Positions 1-9,028 of a stretch of 64,000 bases of DNA are shown here, in pieces (position 1 is the stretch's first letter; each line of letters opens with the position of its first letter). The stretch comes from JBMONI01 sp049324575 (GTDB lineage Bacteria > Omnitrophota > Omnitrophia > Omnitrophales > Aquincolibacteriaceae). The notes under the pieces are model-generated. The model ran no database searches and was not told where the DNA came from. It worked only from the letters and a program-made list of their open reading frames with translations. Position numbers and translations under genes: made by a program. The stretch spans positions 1-64,000 of the forward strand of contig JBMONI010000015.1 in the NCBI GenBank assembly GCA_049324575.1. The letters are read 5' to 3'.

Positions 1-312
1 GAAACGGAAGGCATGAGCGCTTGGGATCATTTGCGCGTGCTGATCGACCATACGGATCCCCGGATCGTACAGGCCTGTATCGTCAACACCGAGCCGATCC
101 CCCGGGAAATGGTCAGCAAATATGCCGGACAAAAAGCCGAACCGGTCGGTCTCGATCTGGAGGTGATCCGCGCGAAAGGATATGAGGTGATCGAAGGCGA
201 GATCCTGAAGGTCGACGGCCAGGTCCGTCACAATCCGGAAAAATTATCGCGGCTTATTTTTGATTATTATTTCAAAATGGTCAAAGCGGCAGAGAAAGTG
301 GCTGCGTCATGA
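1..312 (+). CDS. YvcK/CofD-family protein, C-terminal part (5' truncated by window edge)
   Basis: The open frame enters from the window edge and gives about 103 C-terminal residues. The first residues, ETEG followed by a DHL motif, and the later VRHNPEKL segment match the end of YvcK/CofD-like proteins (gluconeogenesis factor family, UDP-sugar binding, linked to cell-wall and carbon metabolism). The internal ATG at 13 is not the real start because family similarity continues upstream of it. It overlaps ptsH by four bases (ATGA). A yvcK gene upstream of HPr is a known arrangement in Firmicutes and some other phyla, which supports the call. Catalytic and binding residues lie outside the window. 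Confidence 0.75.
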   Translation, partial: ETEGMSAWDHLRVLIDHTDPRIVQACIVNTEPIPREMVSKYAGQKAEPVGLDLEVIRAKGYEVIEGEILKVDGQVRHNPEKLSRLIFDYYFKMVKAAEKVAAS

Positions 313-602
313 CGGAAAGCAAAAAAACCGCCAAGCCCTTTATTGAACAGAAGATCGTAATCTCGAATAAGCTCGGCCTCCATGCCCGTCCGGCGGCTTT
401 ATTCGTGCAGACGGCGAACCGTTACCGGTCCAAGGTCGAGGTCCGCAAGGGAAAAGAGAAAGTGAACGGGAAGTCCATTATGGGGATCATGACGCTTGCG
501 GCCGGGGTCGGCGATTCGATCGCGATCCGGGCCGAAGGGGAGGACGCGGAGGAAATGATGAAGGCCTTGATCCAGCTTATCGAATCTCAATTCGGAGAAT
601 AA
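309..602 (+). CDS. ptsH: Phosphocarrier protein HPr
   Basis: A 97-residue protein of HPr size with a short N-terminal extension of about ten residues. GLHARPA carries the histidine phosphorylated by enzyme I (His25 here, His15 in canonical numbering). NGKSIMGI carries the regulatory serine (Ser56 here, Ser46 canonical) used by HPr kinase. The start overlaps the yvcK-like stop and the gene ends eight bases before ptsI, so the three are probably cotranscribed. Both phosphorylation sites are intact, so it could work in transport or in regulation. No sugar-specific enzyme II is visible in this window. Confidence 0.95.
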   Translation: MTESKKTAKPFIEQKIVISNKLGLHARPAALFVQTANRYRSKVEVRKGKEKVNGKSIMGIMTLAAGVGDSIAIRAEGEDAEEMMKALIQLIESQFGE

Positions 603-609
603 TCCCGCT

Positions 610-2361
610 ATGCGACGCGTTAAAGGTATTCCGGTCTCGCCAGGTTTTACGATCGGCAAAGCGCTTGTTTACCATAGCGAAGACCTCTTTTCGGTCCCGT
701 TCCGCGCTGTTGAACCGGACGAACTTTCCAATGAGATCGCGCGGTTCGAAGATGCGATTACGCGGACCCGTGCGGAGATCATCGGGATCCGTAAAAAACT
801 CGCGATCCAAATGGGCCGGGAGCATTCGGAGATCTTCAATGCCCACCTTCTGATCCTCGAAGACCGCACTTTGATCGAGGATGTGATCGCCGAAGTGAAG
901 AAAAGGCGCGTGACCGCGGACTACGCCTTTTCTCTGGTGGTGCGCCGTTATGTTGAAGCGTTCTCGAAAGTCGATGATGAGTATCTCAAAGAGCGCGTTT
1001 CCGATATCAAAGACGTCAGCAAGAGGATCCTGCAGAACCTGGTGGGAGGGGACCGGGAAAAGCTGGACCGCCTGGATGAAGATATTGTGCTCATTGCGCA
1101 CGATCTTTCGCCTTCGGATACTGCGAGCATGGACAAACAACGCGTGCTCGGATTTGTCACAGAGATCGGAGGTCCTACTTCGCATACGGCTATTCTCGGC
1201 CGATCGTTCGAGATCCCTGCTGTCGTGGGTTTGGAAGGGATCACACGCATGGTTCGGACCGGGGACCTCGTGATCGTTGACGGCACACACGGGGTGGTCA
1301 TCGTCGATCCCGATGAGAAGGTTATCGAAGAGTATACCCAGCAGGAACGCCGTTTTACCGAGCTCATCAGCGAGCTCGATAAATTGCGCAATTTGCCCGC
1401 CGAGACCAAAGATGGACGCAAGATCACCTTGGCGGCGAACATTGAATTCCACGACGAGATTCCGTCGGTGATCTCCCATGGGGCCGAAGGGATCGGCCTT
1501 TACCGCACCGAATACTTTTACATGAACCGCTCTGACCTGCCGGCGGAGGAAGAGCAATATCAGGCGTATCGGCAAGTCGCTGAAAAAATGGCACCGAACC
1601 CTGTGATCATCCGTACGCTCGATCTCGGCGGGGATAAATTCCTGTCCTCCCTTGAGATCCCGCATGAGATGAACCCTTATCTTGGTTGGCGGGCGATCCG
1701 GTTCTGTCTTGCCCGGACCGATATTTTTAAAGCCCAGCTAAGGGCGATACTCCGGGCGAGCGCGCATGGCAATATTAAGATCATGTATCCCATGATCTCC
1801 AACGTCGAGGAACTTCGCAAGGCGAACGGGATCGTCGATGAATGCCGGGCCGAATTGACGAAAGAAGGGGTTTCCTTCGACCCTTTTCTCGAAGTCGGTG
1901 CGATGATCGAGATTCCATCGGCCGCTTTGACGAGTGATATCCTGGCCCAAGAAGTCCAGTTCTTCTCGATCGGGACGAACGATCTTATCCAATACGCTCT
2001 TGCGGTGGACCGCGGGAACGAAAAAATCGCTTATCTTTATGACCCGGTCCATCCGGCGATCCTGAAACTGATCAAAATGGTGGTCGATAACGGGCACCAG
2101 GCGGGACGGTGGGTCGGTTGCTGCGGAGAAATGTCTGCTCACCCTGTGACCGCGCTGCTCCTGTTGGGGCTTGGGATCGACGAGATTAGTACCAGCCCCA
2201 TCATCCTTCCACGCGTTAAGCAAACGATCCGTGCGTTTTCATACGAGGAATCGAAGTCCGTCGCACTTGAAGCCATGAAATTCCATACCGGTCAGGAGGT
2301 CGAGGCTTTTGTGACCTCCAAGATCCGCGAGATCTCGGACCAGCTGCTGGAGGATCTGTAA
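610..2361 (+). CDS. ptsI: Phosphoenolpyruvate-protein phosphotransferase (enzyme I)
   Basis: Enzyme I moves phosphate from PEP to HPr and starts the PTS cascade. At 583 residues it has normal family length. The N-terminal HPr-binding and phosphohistidine domain contains GGPTSHTAILGR with the active histidine near residue 192. The C-terminal PEP-binding barrel holds EGIGLYRTE, IRTLDLGGDK and FFSIGTNDLIQYA, and ends with GCCGEM carrying the conserved cysteine. It lies eight bases after ptsH, and its stop overlaps the next gene (TAATG). Function is confident; whether it serves sugar transport or only regulation is open. Confidence 0.96.
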   Translation: MRRVKGIPVSPGFTIGKALVYHSEDLFSVPFRAVEPDELSNEIARFEDAITRTRAEIIGIRKKLAIQMGREHSEIFNAHLLILEDRTLIEDVIAEVKKRRVTADYAFSLVVRRYVEAFSKVDDEYLKERVSDIKDVSKRILQNLVGGDREKLDRLDEDIVLIAHDLSPSDTASMDKQRVLGFVTEIGGPTSHTAILGRSFEIPAVVGLEGITRMVRTGDLVIVDGTHGVVIVDPDEKVIEEYTQQERRFTELISELDKLRNLPAETKDGRKITLAANIEFHDEIPSVISHGAEGIGLYRTEYFYMNRSDLPAEEEQYQAYRQVAEKMAPNPVIIRTLDLGGDKFLSSLEIPHEMNPYLGWRAIRFCLARTDIFKAQLRAILRASAHGNIKIMYPMISNVEELRKANGIVDECRAELTKEGVSFDPFLEVGAMIEIPSAALTSDILAQEVQFFSIGTNDLIQYALAVDRGNEKIAYLYDPVHPAILKLIKMVVDNGHQAGRWVGCCGEMSAHPVTALLLLGLGIDEISTSPIILPRVKQTIRAFSYEESKSVALEAMKFHTGQEVEAFVTSKIREISDQLLEDL

Positions 2362-3383
2362 TGCCGGCCCGGGATGTCCAGGATTTTTTAAAAGGGTTCC
2401 GCGATCAGGCGGCTGATGGATTGAAGCTCGGGACCGAGTTTTGCGCTCACCATAATTTCCGATGCTACCCGAGGATTCTTTTTATGGCCGTCGGCGGTTC
2501 GGCGATGAGCGGTGATATCCTGCGGGTCCTTGTGTCGGATCGTTCGAATTTTCATCTATGCGTCCACCGGGAAGCTGATCTACCCCGGTGGGTAGGGGAT
2601 GATACCTTCGTTATTTTTTCCAGCTACTCCGGGAATTCCAAGGAAGTCCTTCGCGCTTTCGGCCAGTTCCGCGTTCGTGAGGGAAATGCCTTGGTTGTGA
2701 CCTCCGGCGGCGAATTGGCGGCGCTGGCTGCGGAGAAGAAAGTCCCTTGCCTCAAGATCCCGGGCGGAATCCCTCCGCGTTGTGCTCTGGGATACCTTGC
2801 CTTTTCAGTCCTTCCGGTGCTTGAGCGAGTCGGCGATTTCCGCGTTCCCCAGGAAGAGATCCGGGAAATGCTGGAGATCCTGCGCACCGACGTCCGCCCC
2901 GAAGCCCGGCGGATCGCTTCCAAATTAAAAGGCCGCATGATCGCTCTTTATGGTGTTTCTGGCTTTATGGAGCCGGCTGTGATGCGATGGCGTGCTCAGC
3001 TTGCGGAGAACGCGAAAACACTTTCGGCCCATCATTTCCTTCCCGAAATGCTCCATAATGAGATCGAAGGATGGCGGGAGCCTGCTGGGATCCTGCGTCG
3101 ATCGGCGGTCGTATTTCTGACGGATCCGTCGGATTGGAGCGAACTCGAGCCCAAGCGGCGTGCGGCCGCGGCCCATATGAAAAAATGCGGGGCGAAGGTC
3201 CTGACGCTGGAGTCCCGCGGTGAACGTCCTTTGGCCCGGCTTTTTTCTCTCATTCTTCTCGGGGATTGGGTGAGCTATGAACTGGCGGCCATGAACCGCG
3301 TTGATCCCTTTGGGATCCCGACGATCGATCGCATCAAAAATATCCAGTTGGATCCCTCCAAAGCCAAAGGATATCGGGGATGA
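2361..3383 (+). CDS. Bifunctional phosphoglucose/phosphomannose isomerase-type SIS protein
   Basis: The 340-residue protein has two SIS-type sugar-phosphate binding halves. The N-terminal half contains VGGSAMSGD and SSYSGNSKEV, the phosphate-binding loop typical of the archaeal/bacterial bifunctional glucose/mannose-6-phosphate isomerase family. The C-terminal half has FLPEMLHNEIEGW, containing the Glu and His conserved in this family. It would interconvert fructose-6-phosphate with glucose- and mannose-6-phosphate. It overlaps ptsI at the start and the nucleotidyltransferase at the end, so it sits in a sugar-phosphate operon. A different ketose/aldose isomerase specificity cannot be excluded. 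Confidence 0.8.
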   Translation: MPARDVQDFLKGFRDQAADGLKLGTEFCAHHNFRCYPRILFMAVGGSAMSGDILRVLVSDRSNFHLCVHREADLPRWVGDDTFVIFSSYSGNSKEVLRAFGQFRVREGNALVVTSGGELAALAAEKKVPCLKIPGGIPPRCALGYLAFSVLPVLERVGDFRVPQEEIREMLEILRTDVRPEARRIASKLKGRMIALYGVSGFMEPAVMRWRAQLAENAKTLSAHHFLPEMLHNEIEGWREPAGILRRSAVVFLTDPSDWSELEPKRRAAAAHMKKCGAKVLTLESRGERPLARLFSLILLGDWVSYELAAMNRVDPFGIPTIDRIKNIQLDPSKAKGYRG

Positions 3384-4126
3384 AAGTCATTGTCCTAGCG
3401 GCCGGGTATGCGACTCGTCTTTATCCTCTGACCGAAGGCCGTCCGAAAGCCCTTCTCCCGGTGGGGGGAAGACCGATCCTCGAGCATCTGCTCGACCGAT
3501 TAACCCTTCTCCCCGTGATCACAGGAGTTATTATCGTTACGAACCATCGTTTTGCAGGCCCTTTCGGATCCTGGGCCAAGATGATCCGGAAGTATCCCTG
3601 GCGGATCGAGGTCGTCGATGACCATACGTCGTCGAACGAGAATCGCCTGGGAGCGATGGGGGACCTTGCCTTTACGATCCGTCAAAAAAAGATCGTCCAT
3701 GAAGATCTTCTGGTCTTAGCCGGTGACAATCTTTTTGACTTTGATCTGCTTCCGTTCCATGCCTTTGGGATCCGGAACCGTCCGCATGCTTGTGTCGCGG
3801 TATTTGATGTCCGCGATAAACTATTGGCGAGGCGTTATGGTCTTGTCCGGCTTGCCGGTGACGGAAAGGTTCTCGAGTTCATGGAAAAACCTGAACAGCC
3901 TGCAACGACCCTCGCTTCGTGCGGTATTTACTGGTTTCCTGACGAAGTTTGCGTTTTACTTGACAGATATTTAGCGGGCGGACATAATGCCGACCAACCC
4001 GGCCACTTCATGAGGTGGCTTGCTGAGAATGATGCGGTTTACGCCTTGGCCCTGAACGGCATGTGGTACGACATCGGGGATTTTGAATCCTACCGTAACG
4101 CGGATATCGCATACCGGGCATTTTAA
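3380..4126 (+). CDS. Sugar-phosphate nucleotidyltransferase (NDP-sugar pyrophosphorylase family)
   Basis: The N terminus has the nucleotidyltransferase signature LAAGYATRLYPLTEGRPKALLPVGG, read here as a G-x-x-T-R loop followed by PK. Later VLAGDNLFDFDL supplies the metal-binding aspartate, and LEFMEKP is a typical substrate-site segment. At 248 residues it is a single catalytic domain without a left-handed beta-helix tail. It probably joins a sugar-1-phosphate to an NTP for glycan synthesis; the sugar and nucleotide cannot be told from sequence alone. The start overlaps the isomerase stop (ATGA), consistent with consecutive steps in activated-sugar synthesis. Confidence 0.8.
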   Translation: MKVIVLAAGYATRLYPLTEGRPKALLPVGGRPILEHLLDRLTLLPVITGVIIVTNHRFAGPFGSWAKMIRKYPWRIEVVDDHTSSNENRLGAMGDLAFTIRQKKIVHEDLLVLAGDNLFDFDLLPFHAFGIRNRPHACVAVFDVRDKLLARRYGLVRLAGDGKVLEFMEKPEQPATTLASCGIYWFPDEVCVLLDRYLAGGHNADQPGHFMRWLAENDAVYALALNGMWYDIGDFESYRNADIAYRAF

Positions 4127-4147
4127 ATTTCAAAAGGAGAAATACCC

Positions 4148-5323
4148 ATGGCTTTAGAGAAACATCTTTTTACTTCCGAATCGGTTTCTGAAGGACATCC
4201 CGACAAGATTTGCGACCAGCTTTCGGACGCGGTCCTGGACGCTTTGATCGCCAAAGATCCCAAGTCGCGCGTGGCGTGCGAATGTTTAGTCACGACCGGG
4301 ATGGTGATCGTGTCCGGAGAGATCACCAGCGAGGGTTACGTCGAGATCCCGGAAGTCGTTCGCGGCGTGATCCGCAAGATCGGGTATACAGATGCCGAAT
4401 ATGGTTTTGACTACAAAACTTGCGGTGTTCTGGCCGCGGTCCAGCAGCAATCGCCGGATATTGCGATGGGGGTGGATACCGGTGGCGCTGGGGACCAAGG
4501 GATGATGTTCGGCTATGCGATCAATGAGACACCGGAATATATGCCGCTCCCGATTATGCTGGCGCATAAACTGGTCAAATATCTTGCTCAGATCCGCAAA
4601 GATGGAAAGATCCCGTATCTGCGGCCGGACAGCAAAAGTCAGGTGACGGTCGAGTATGAAGACGGTCGTCCGAAGCGTATTGATGCGGTCGTCGTCAGTT
4701 CGCAGCATGATGCCGATGTGAGCACCGAACAGATCCGCAAAGACCTGGAAGCCCAGGTCATCCGGAAGGTGATTCCGGGCGACCTGCTCGATTCCCAAAC
4801 GAAGATCTATATCAATCCAACGGGGCGTTTTGAGATCGGAGGGCCGCACGGCGATTCGGGGCTTACCGGTCGCAAGATCATTGTCGATACCTACGGCGGG
4901 ATGGGCCGTCACGGCGGCGGGGCGTTCAGTGGTAAAGATCCCTCCAAGGTTGACCGCTCAGCGGCTTATTTTGCGCGCTATGTCGCCAAAAATATCGTAG
5001 CGGCAGGCCTTGCGCATAAATGTGAGATCCAGGTTTCTTATGCGATCGGTGTCGCCGAACCGGTATCGGTTCTGGTCGATACGTTCGGGACGGGGGTGGT
5101 TGCCGATCATGAGATCGTGAAGACCCTGCGTAAAGTGTTTGATTTTACCCCGCGGGGGATCATCAAAAAACTCGATCTCCTGAGACCGATCTATCAGGCA
5201 ACGGCTGCTTACGGGCATTTCGGTCGCACCGAAGAGAGTTTTACATGGGAAAAAACTGATATGGTTTCCGTCCTTCAAAAGGAATTCAAGATCTCGACCG
5301 GCCGACAGGAGGTCCGGATCTGA
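4148..5323 (+). CDS. metK: S-adenosylmethionine synthase
   Basis: The 391-residue protein makes SAM from methionine and ATP in the cytoplasm. FTSESVSEGHPDKICDQ at the N terminus carries the ATP- and metal-binding residues, GGAGDQGMMFGYA is the methionine-adenosyltransferase signature, and GGGAFSGKDPSKVDRS is the phosphate loop. An AAAGGAG ribosome site lies about ten bases before the ATG. Only 21 bases separate it from the upstream gene, leaving no room for a SAM riboswitch. It is followed by ahcY, so SAM production and S-adenosylhomocysteine removal are coupled. Confidence 0.97.
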   Translation: MALEKHLFTSESVSEGHPDKICDQLSDAVLDALIAKDPKSRVACECLVTTGMVIVSGEITSEGYVEIPEVVRGVIRKIGYTDAEYGFDYKTCGVLAAVQQQSPDIAMGVDTGGAGDQGMMFGYAINETPEYMPLPIMLAHKLVKYLAQIRKDGKIPYLRPDSKSQVTVEYEDGRPKRIDAVVVSSQHDADVSTEQIRKDLEAQVIRKVIPGDLLDSQTKIYINPTGRFEIGGPHGDSGLTGRKIIVDTYGGMGRHGGGAFSGKDPSKVDRSAAYFARYVAKNIVAAGLAHKCEIQVSYAIGVAEPVSVLVDTFGTGVVADHEIVKTLRKVFDFTPRGIIKKLDLLRPIYQATAAYGHFGRTEESFTWEKTDMVSVLQKEFKISTGRQEVRI

Positions 5324-5349
5324 TGGGGGCGGCAGAAGGAGCAGGAACG

Positions 5350-6657
5350 ATGACCACACCGAAGACCGATTTCAAGATCAAAGACCTTTCCCTGGCCGAC
5401 TGGGGCCGTAAAGAGATCGACATGGCGGAGAAAGAAATGCCCGGTCTCATGGCTCTGCGCGCGAAGTATGGTAAGCAAAAACCGCTTCGCGGAGCGCGCA
5501 TTTCCGGATGCGTGCACATGACCATCCAGACGGCCGTCTTGATCGAGACCCTCCAGCACCTGGGGGCCGAAGTGCGTTGGTCTTCGTGCAATATCTTTTC
5601 GACCCAAGATCATGCGGCTGCCGCTTTGGTGGCCAAAGGAACTCCGATCTTTGCCTGGAAAGGGGAGACGGAAGCCGAGTACGAATGGTGCATCGACCAG
5701 ACGATTCATTGGCCGGATGGTAAGGGGCCGAATATGCTGATCGATGACGGCGGTGACATGACGGCTATCATCCATGATCGTTATCCGGAGCTGATGAAAG
5801 ACGTACGCGGACTCAGTGAAGAAACGACCACCGGCGTTCATGCGCTGGAACGCAGGCTCAAGGCCGGCCAGCTTCGTTGCCCGGCGATTAATGTGAACGA
5901 CTCTGTGACCAAATCCAAGTTCGATAATCTCTATGGCTGTCGCGAATCCTTGGTCGATGGGATCAAGCGCGCGACCGATGTCATGGTGGCGGGCAAGGTT
6001 GCCATCGTAGCGGGTTTCGGGGATGTAGGGAAAGGCTCGGCGCAGAGTTTGCGCGCGTTCGGCGCCCGTGTGGTCGTGACCGAGATCGATCCGATCTGTG
6101 CCTTGCAGGCCGCGATGGAGGGTTTTGAGGTCAAACGAATGGAGGATGTGGTTGCGATTGGTGATATCTTTGTAACGGCGACCGGTGTTTGCGATATTAT
6201 CACGATCGATCATATGAAACGGATGAAAGATGAAGCGATCGTCTGCAACATCGGCCACTTCGATATCGAGATCGATGTTGCGGGGCTAAAGGCTTATCCG
6301 GGGATCAAACACCTCAATATCAAACCGCAAGTCGATAAATGGATCTTTCCGGATGGTCATGCGGTCATTCTTCTGGCCGAAGGCCGCCTTGTGAATCTTG
6401 GGTGCGCGACCGGGCATCCTTCATTTGTGATGAGCAACTCCTTCACGAATCAAGTGCTGGCGCAGATCGAACTCTATACCCGTGGGGCGAATTACGAGCC
6501 TCGAGTCTACATGCTCCCCAAAAAGCTTGATGAAGAGGTGGCCCGGCTCCATCTCGATAAGCTGGGGGTAAGGATCGAGAAGCTCACATCCAAACAAGCT
6601 GATTATCTGGGGATCGCCGTGGACGGGCCCTTCAAGCCGGAGCATTACCGGTACTAA
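5350..6657 (+). CDS. ahcY: Adenosylhomocysteinase
   Basis: It hydrolyses S-adenosylhomocysteine to adenosine and homocysteine, relieving product inhibition of methyltransferases. The NAD-binding loop AGFGDVGKGSAQ is present, as are HMTIQTAVLIETL, SCNIFSTQDHAAAA and the C-terminal KPEHYRY. I chose the ATG at 5350 because AGAAGGAG lies just upstream; an in-frame ATG at 5323 overlapping the metK stop would add nine residues without family similarity. The resulting 435 residues fit the family. It is cotranscribed with metK. Confidence 0.96.
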   Translation: MTTPKTDFKIKDLSLADWGRKEIDMAEKEMPGLMALRAKYGKQKPLRGARISGCVHMTIQTAVLIETLQHLGAEVRWSSCNIFSTQDHAAAALVAKGTPIFAWKGETEAEYEWCIDQTIHWPDGKGPNMLIDDGGDMTAIIHDRYPELMKDVRGLSEETTTGVHALERRLKAGQLRCPAINVNDSVTKSKFDNLYGCRESLVDGIKRATDVMVAGKVAIVAGFGDVGKGSAQSLRAFGARVVVTEIDPICALQAAMEGFEVKRMEDVVAIGDIFVTATGVCDIITIDHMKRMKDEAIVCNIGHFDIEIDVAGLKAYPGIKHLNIKPQVDKWIFPDGHAVILLAEGRLVNLGCATGHPSFVMSNSFTNQVLAQIELYTRGANYEPRVYMLPKKLDEEVARLHLDKLGVRIEKLTSKQADYLGIAVDGPFKPEHYRY

Positions 6658-6715
6658 CCGCAGACGGTGCGAACGGGAGAGTGAGGCCCGGCCTGGCCGG
6701 CGAGCCGGGTGTCTT

Positions 6716-7828
6716 ATGGATGATAAACACTTTCAGTTCGCCAATGAGATGGGAAGGATTTTCCATTCCCTGCAGGATAGAAAAACGCTTTGTGATTTCT
6801 TCCCGGAAAGTGTCTCGATCGTTGTTCCCGCCGCGAATGTTTACCTATTTTTGAAAAGTTCGGCGGAAGCCTTGTGGCTTGAATCGTCGTTCGGCCCTGA
6901 GCCGACACCTGCGCCGGACCTGAGGGCCCAGGCTCTTGAGGTGCTCGAAAGCGGCAAGCCGGTTTTGACAGGCGCATCAGCCATTGCTCCGCTTTTTATC
7001 CGCAACGATGTCATTGGAGTTGTTTGTGTCCGGAGGCTTTCCGGCGATCCTTTGGTCCCCCGTGATTTTCAGACGATCCTCGAACTCTGCTCCCAAATGG
7101 CTTCCGCGCTCAAGAACGCCATGCTTTTAGAACAGAACGTTAACATGGCCCGGCTTGCGGCGATCGGACAATCCATGGGAATGGTGGTCCATGAAATCAA
7201 GAACATCATGCAGATCGGGATCCTGTCGGAAGGATTGCTCCGTCTCGGAGCGGAGAACGGAGATAAGGAATCGATCGAACGAGGGATCGAGGGGGTCGGA
7301 AAAGCTTTCAAACAGATACAGGGATTTACTCATGAGATCCTGAGCCTGACGCACGATTATCGGTTTACCCCCAAACCTATCGATTGGCCTTATCTTCTCG
7401 AAGAATTGCGCAAGGACCTTAGCGGGAAAGCCGAAAGCGCGCAGGTCGAACTTGATTTTCGGGCCGCGGAGGATCTCAAGGGGATCTCGGGGGAGGCCCA
7501 TTCAATTTACCGGGCCCTCTTGAATCTCGTGAAAAATGCCATGGAAGCTTGCAATAAAGACAAGTCTTGGGTCCGTATCCGCGTTCGCCGCATTGATCCG
7601 GAGCATTATGAGGTGATCATTCAGGATAACGGACAAGGGATGCCCGAAGAGGTGAAGGCGCGGATGTTCGAGGCCTTTTTTACGACCAAGGGAGAAAAAG
7701 GCACGGGGCTTGGCATGATGGTCGTCGATAAAACGGTCCGGTCCCACGGCGGCCGGATCGAATTTGAAAGTCAAGCCGGCGAGGGGGCGACTTTCCGGCT
7801 CATCCTTCCGAACACGGTTTCGACTTGA
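6716..7828 (+). CDS. Orphan sensor histidine kinase with GAF-like N terminus
   Basis: A 370-residue cytoplasmic kinase with no evident membrane segment. The first 140 residues look like a GAF-type sensor fold. The dimerisation and phosphoacceptor helix follows with VVHEIKN, placing the phosphorylated histidine near residue 159. The ATPase domain has the N box NLVKNAMEA, the G1 box DNGQGMPEE and the G2 box GTGLGM. No response regulator or output gene adjoins it; it follows ahcY by 58 bases and precedes the sulfate operon promoter. Its signal and partner are unknown. The kinase core is intact. Confidence 0.85.
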   Translation: MDDKHFQFANEMGRIFHSLQDRKTLCDFFPESVSIVVPAANVYLFLKSSAEALWLESSFGPEPTPAPDLRAQALEVLESGKPVLTGASAIAPLFIRNDVIGVVCVRRLSGDPLVPRDFQTILELCSQMASALKNAMLLEQNVNMARLAAIGQSMGMVVHEIKNIMQIGILSEGLLRLGAENGDKESIERGIEGVGKAFKQIQGFTHEILSLTHDYRFTPKPIDWPYLLEELRKDLSGKAESAQVELDFRAAEDLKGISGEAHSIYRALLNLVKNAMEACNKDKSWVRIRVRRIDPEHYEVIIQDNGQGMPEEVKARMFEAFFTTKGEKGTGLGMMVVDKTVRSHGGRIEFESQAGEGATFRLILPNTVST

Positions 7829-7897
7829 GTTCAAGGAACCGGACCTGCAGCGATCCAAGTCAAAATGAGAACTGTCGAGGGGGCCCTTGCCGCAGGG

Positions 7898-7926
7898 TTG
7901 TTTTCAAGGGGATTTCATCCTATAAT
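7898..7926 (+). promoter_or_regulatory. Sigma-70-like promoter for the sulfate operon
   Basis: TTGTTT at 7898-7903 and a perfect TATAAT at 7921-7926 are separated by 17 bases. It lies in the 158-base gap before the sulfate-binding protein gene, leaving a leader of about 54 bases with a good AAAAGGAG ribosome site just before the ATG at 7987. The -35 matches consensus at only three of six positions, so an activator may be needed. Confidence 0.6.
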
Positions 7927-7986
7927 CAATCCTTTCTCGGTTAGAATTGGGCGGTCGGATTTCATCAAAGGGAAAAGGAGCAGACT

Positions 7987-9003
7987 ATGAAAAGAACGAT
8001 GAGGGCTTTTTTGTTTTGGGTGTCGATGGCGTCTTTTTTATTCCCGGGTTCCGGTTTGGCGCGTGAGATCCTCAATGTGTCGTATGATCCTACCCGGGAG
8101 CTTTATGAAGAAATCAATCGCGTTTTTGGCGGTTACTGGAAGCAAAAGACCGGGGAAGATCTTACGATCCATCAATCCCATGGAGGCTCCGGCAAACAGG
8201 CGCGCGCGGTAATCGACGGGCTGGAAGCCGATGTTGTGACCCTGGCGCTTTCCCTTGATATCGATCAGATCGCTGAAAAAGGGGGGCTGCTTTCCGCGGA
8301 TTGGCAGAGCCGTCGTCCGAATAACAGCTGTCCCTATACTTCAACCATTGTTTTTCTTGTCCGAAAGGGGAATCCCAAGAACATCCTGGACTGGAACGAT
8401 CTGGTCCGGCCCGGGATCCAGGTGATCACCCCCAATCCCAAGACCTCCGGAGGCGCGCGCTGGAATTTTCTCGCGGCCTGGGGGTATTCTCTCAATCAGA
8501 CCGGCGGGGACGAGGCGAAAGCAATCGAATTCGTGAAGAAACTTTTTCAGAACGTCCCGGTGCTGGATACGGGGGCCCGGGGATCGACGACGACCTTTGT
8601 TGAGCGGGGGATCGGCGATGTTCTTTTAGCTTGGGAAAATGAGGCGTTCCTTGCTTTGCGAGAGATCGGCGGGGGTGAATTTGAGATCGTGACGCCTTCG
8701 GTCAGTATTCGCGCAGAGCCGCCCGTGGCGGTTGTCGAAAAGAATGTCGACAAACACGGGACTACCGATGTTGCCGAGGCCTACCTGGAATTTTTGTATA
8801 CGCCGGAAGCCCAAAAGATCATCGGACGGCATTTTTATCGTCCGATCCTTCCCGAAGTGGCCGCGGGATTCCAGGATCAATTCGCCGCGGTGCCGATGAT
8901 GTCGATCCAGGAATTTGGGGGATGGCCGTCCGCGCAGCAGAAATTCTTTGGAGACGGCGGGATCTTCGATCAGATCTATACCGAGTCGGCCGCAAACCCA
9001 TAA
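7987..9003 (+). CDS. sbp: Periplasmic sulfate-binding protein of the ABC sulfate importer
   Basis: A 338-residue protein with an N-terminal signal peptide (basic start, hydrophobic stretch, cleavage near GLAREILN). VSYDPTRELYEE, HGGSGKQARAV, DVVTLAL and TPNPKTSGGARWNFLAAWGY are the characteristic segments of the Sbp/CysP family; they line the sulfate site. It captures sulfate or thiosulfate and delivers it to CysT/CysW. It opens the operon behind a clear promoter and is followed 25 bases later by cysT. Sulfate versus thiosulfate preference cannot be read from the sequence. Confidence 0.94.
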   Translation: MKRTMRAFLFWVSMASFLFPGSGLAREILNVSYDPTRELYEEINRVFGGYWKQKTGEDLTIHQSHGGSGKQARAVIDGLEADVVTLALSLDIDQIAEKGGLLSADWQSRRPNNSCPYTSTIVFLVRKGNPKNILDWNDLVRPGIQVITPNPKTSGGARWNFLAAWGYSLNQTGGDEAKAIEFVKKLFQNVPVLDTGARGSTTTFVERGIGDVLLAWENEAFLALREIGGGEFEIVTPSVSIRAEPPVAVVEKNVDKHGTTDVAEAYLEFLYTPEAQKIIGRHFYRPILPEVAAGFQDQFAAVPMMSIQEFGGWPSAQQKFFGDGGIFDQIYTESAANP

Positions 9004-9028
9004 CTCAACCCTTGATAACGACCTTCAC

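Noticed and set aside
577..1665. 362-codon minus-strand frame opposite ptsI
   Set aside because: It is an antisense shadow of a clear enzyme I gene, without ribosome site or domain.
4127..4147. SAM riboswitch before metK
   Set aside because: Only 21 bases separate metK from the upstream gene, too few for an aptamer.
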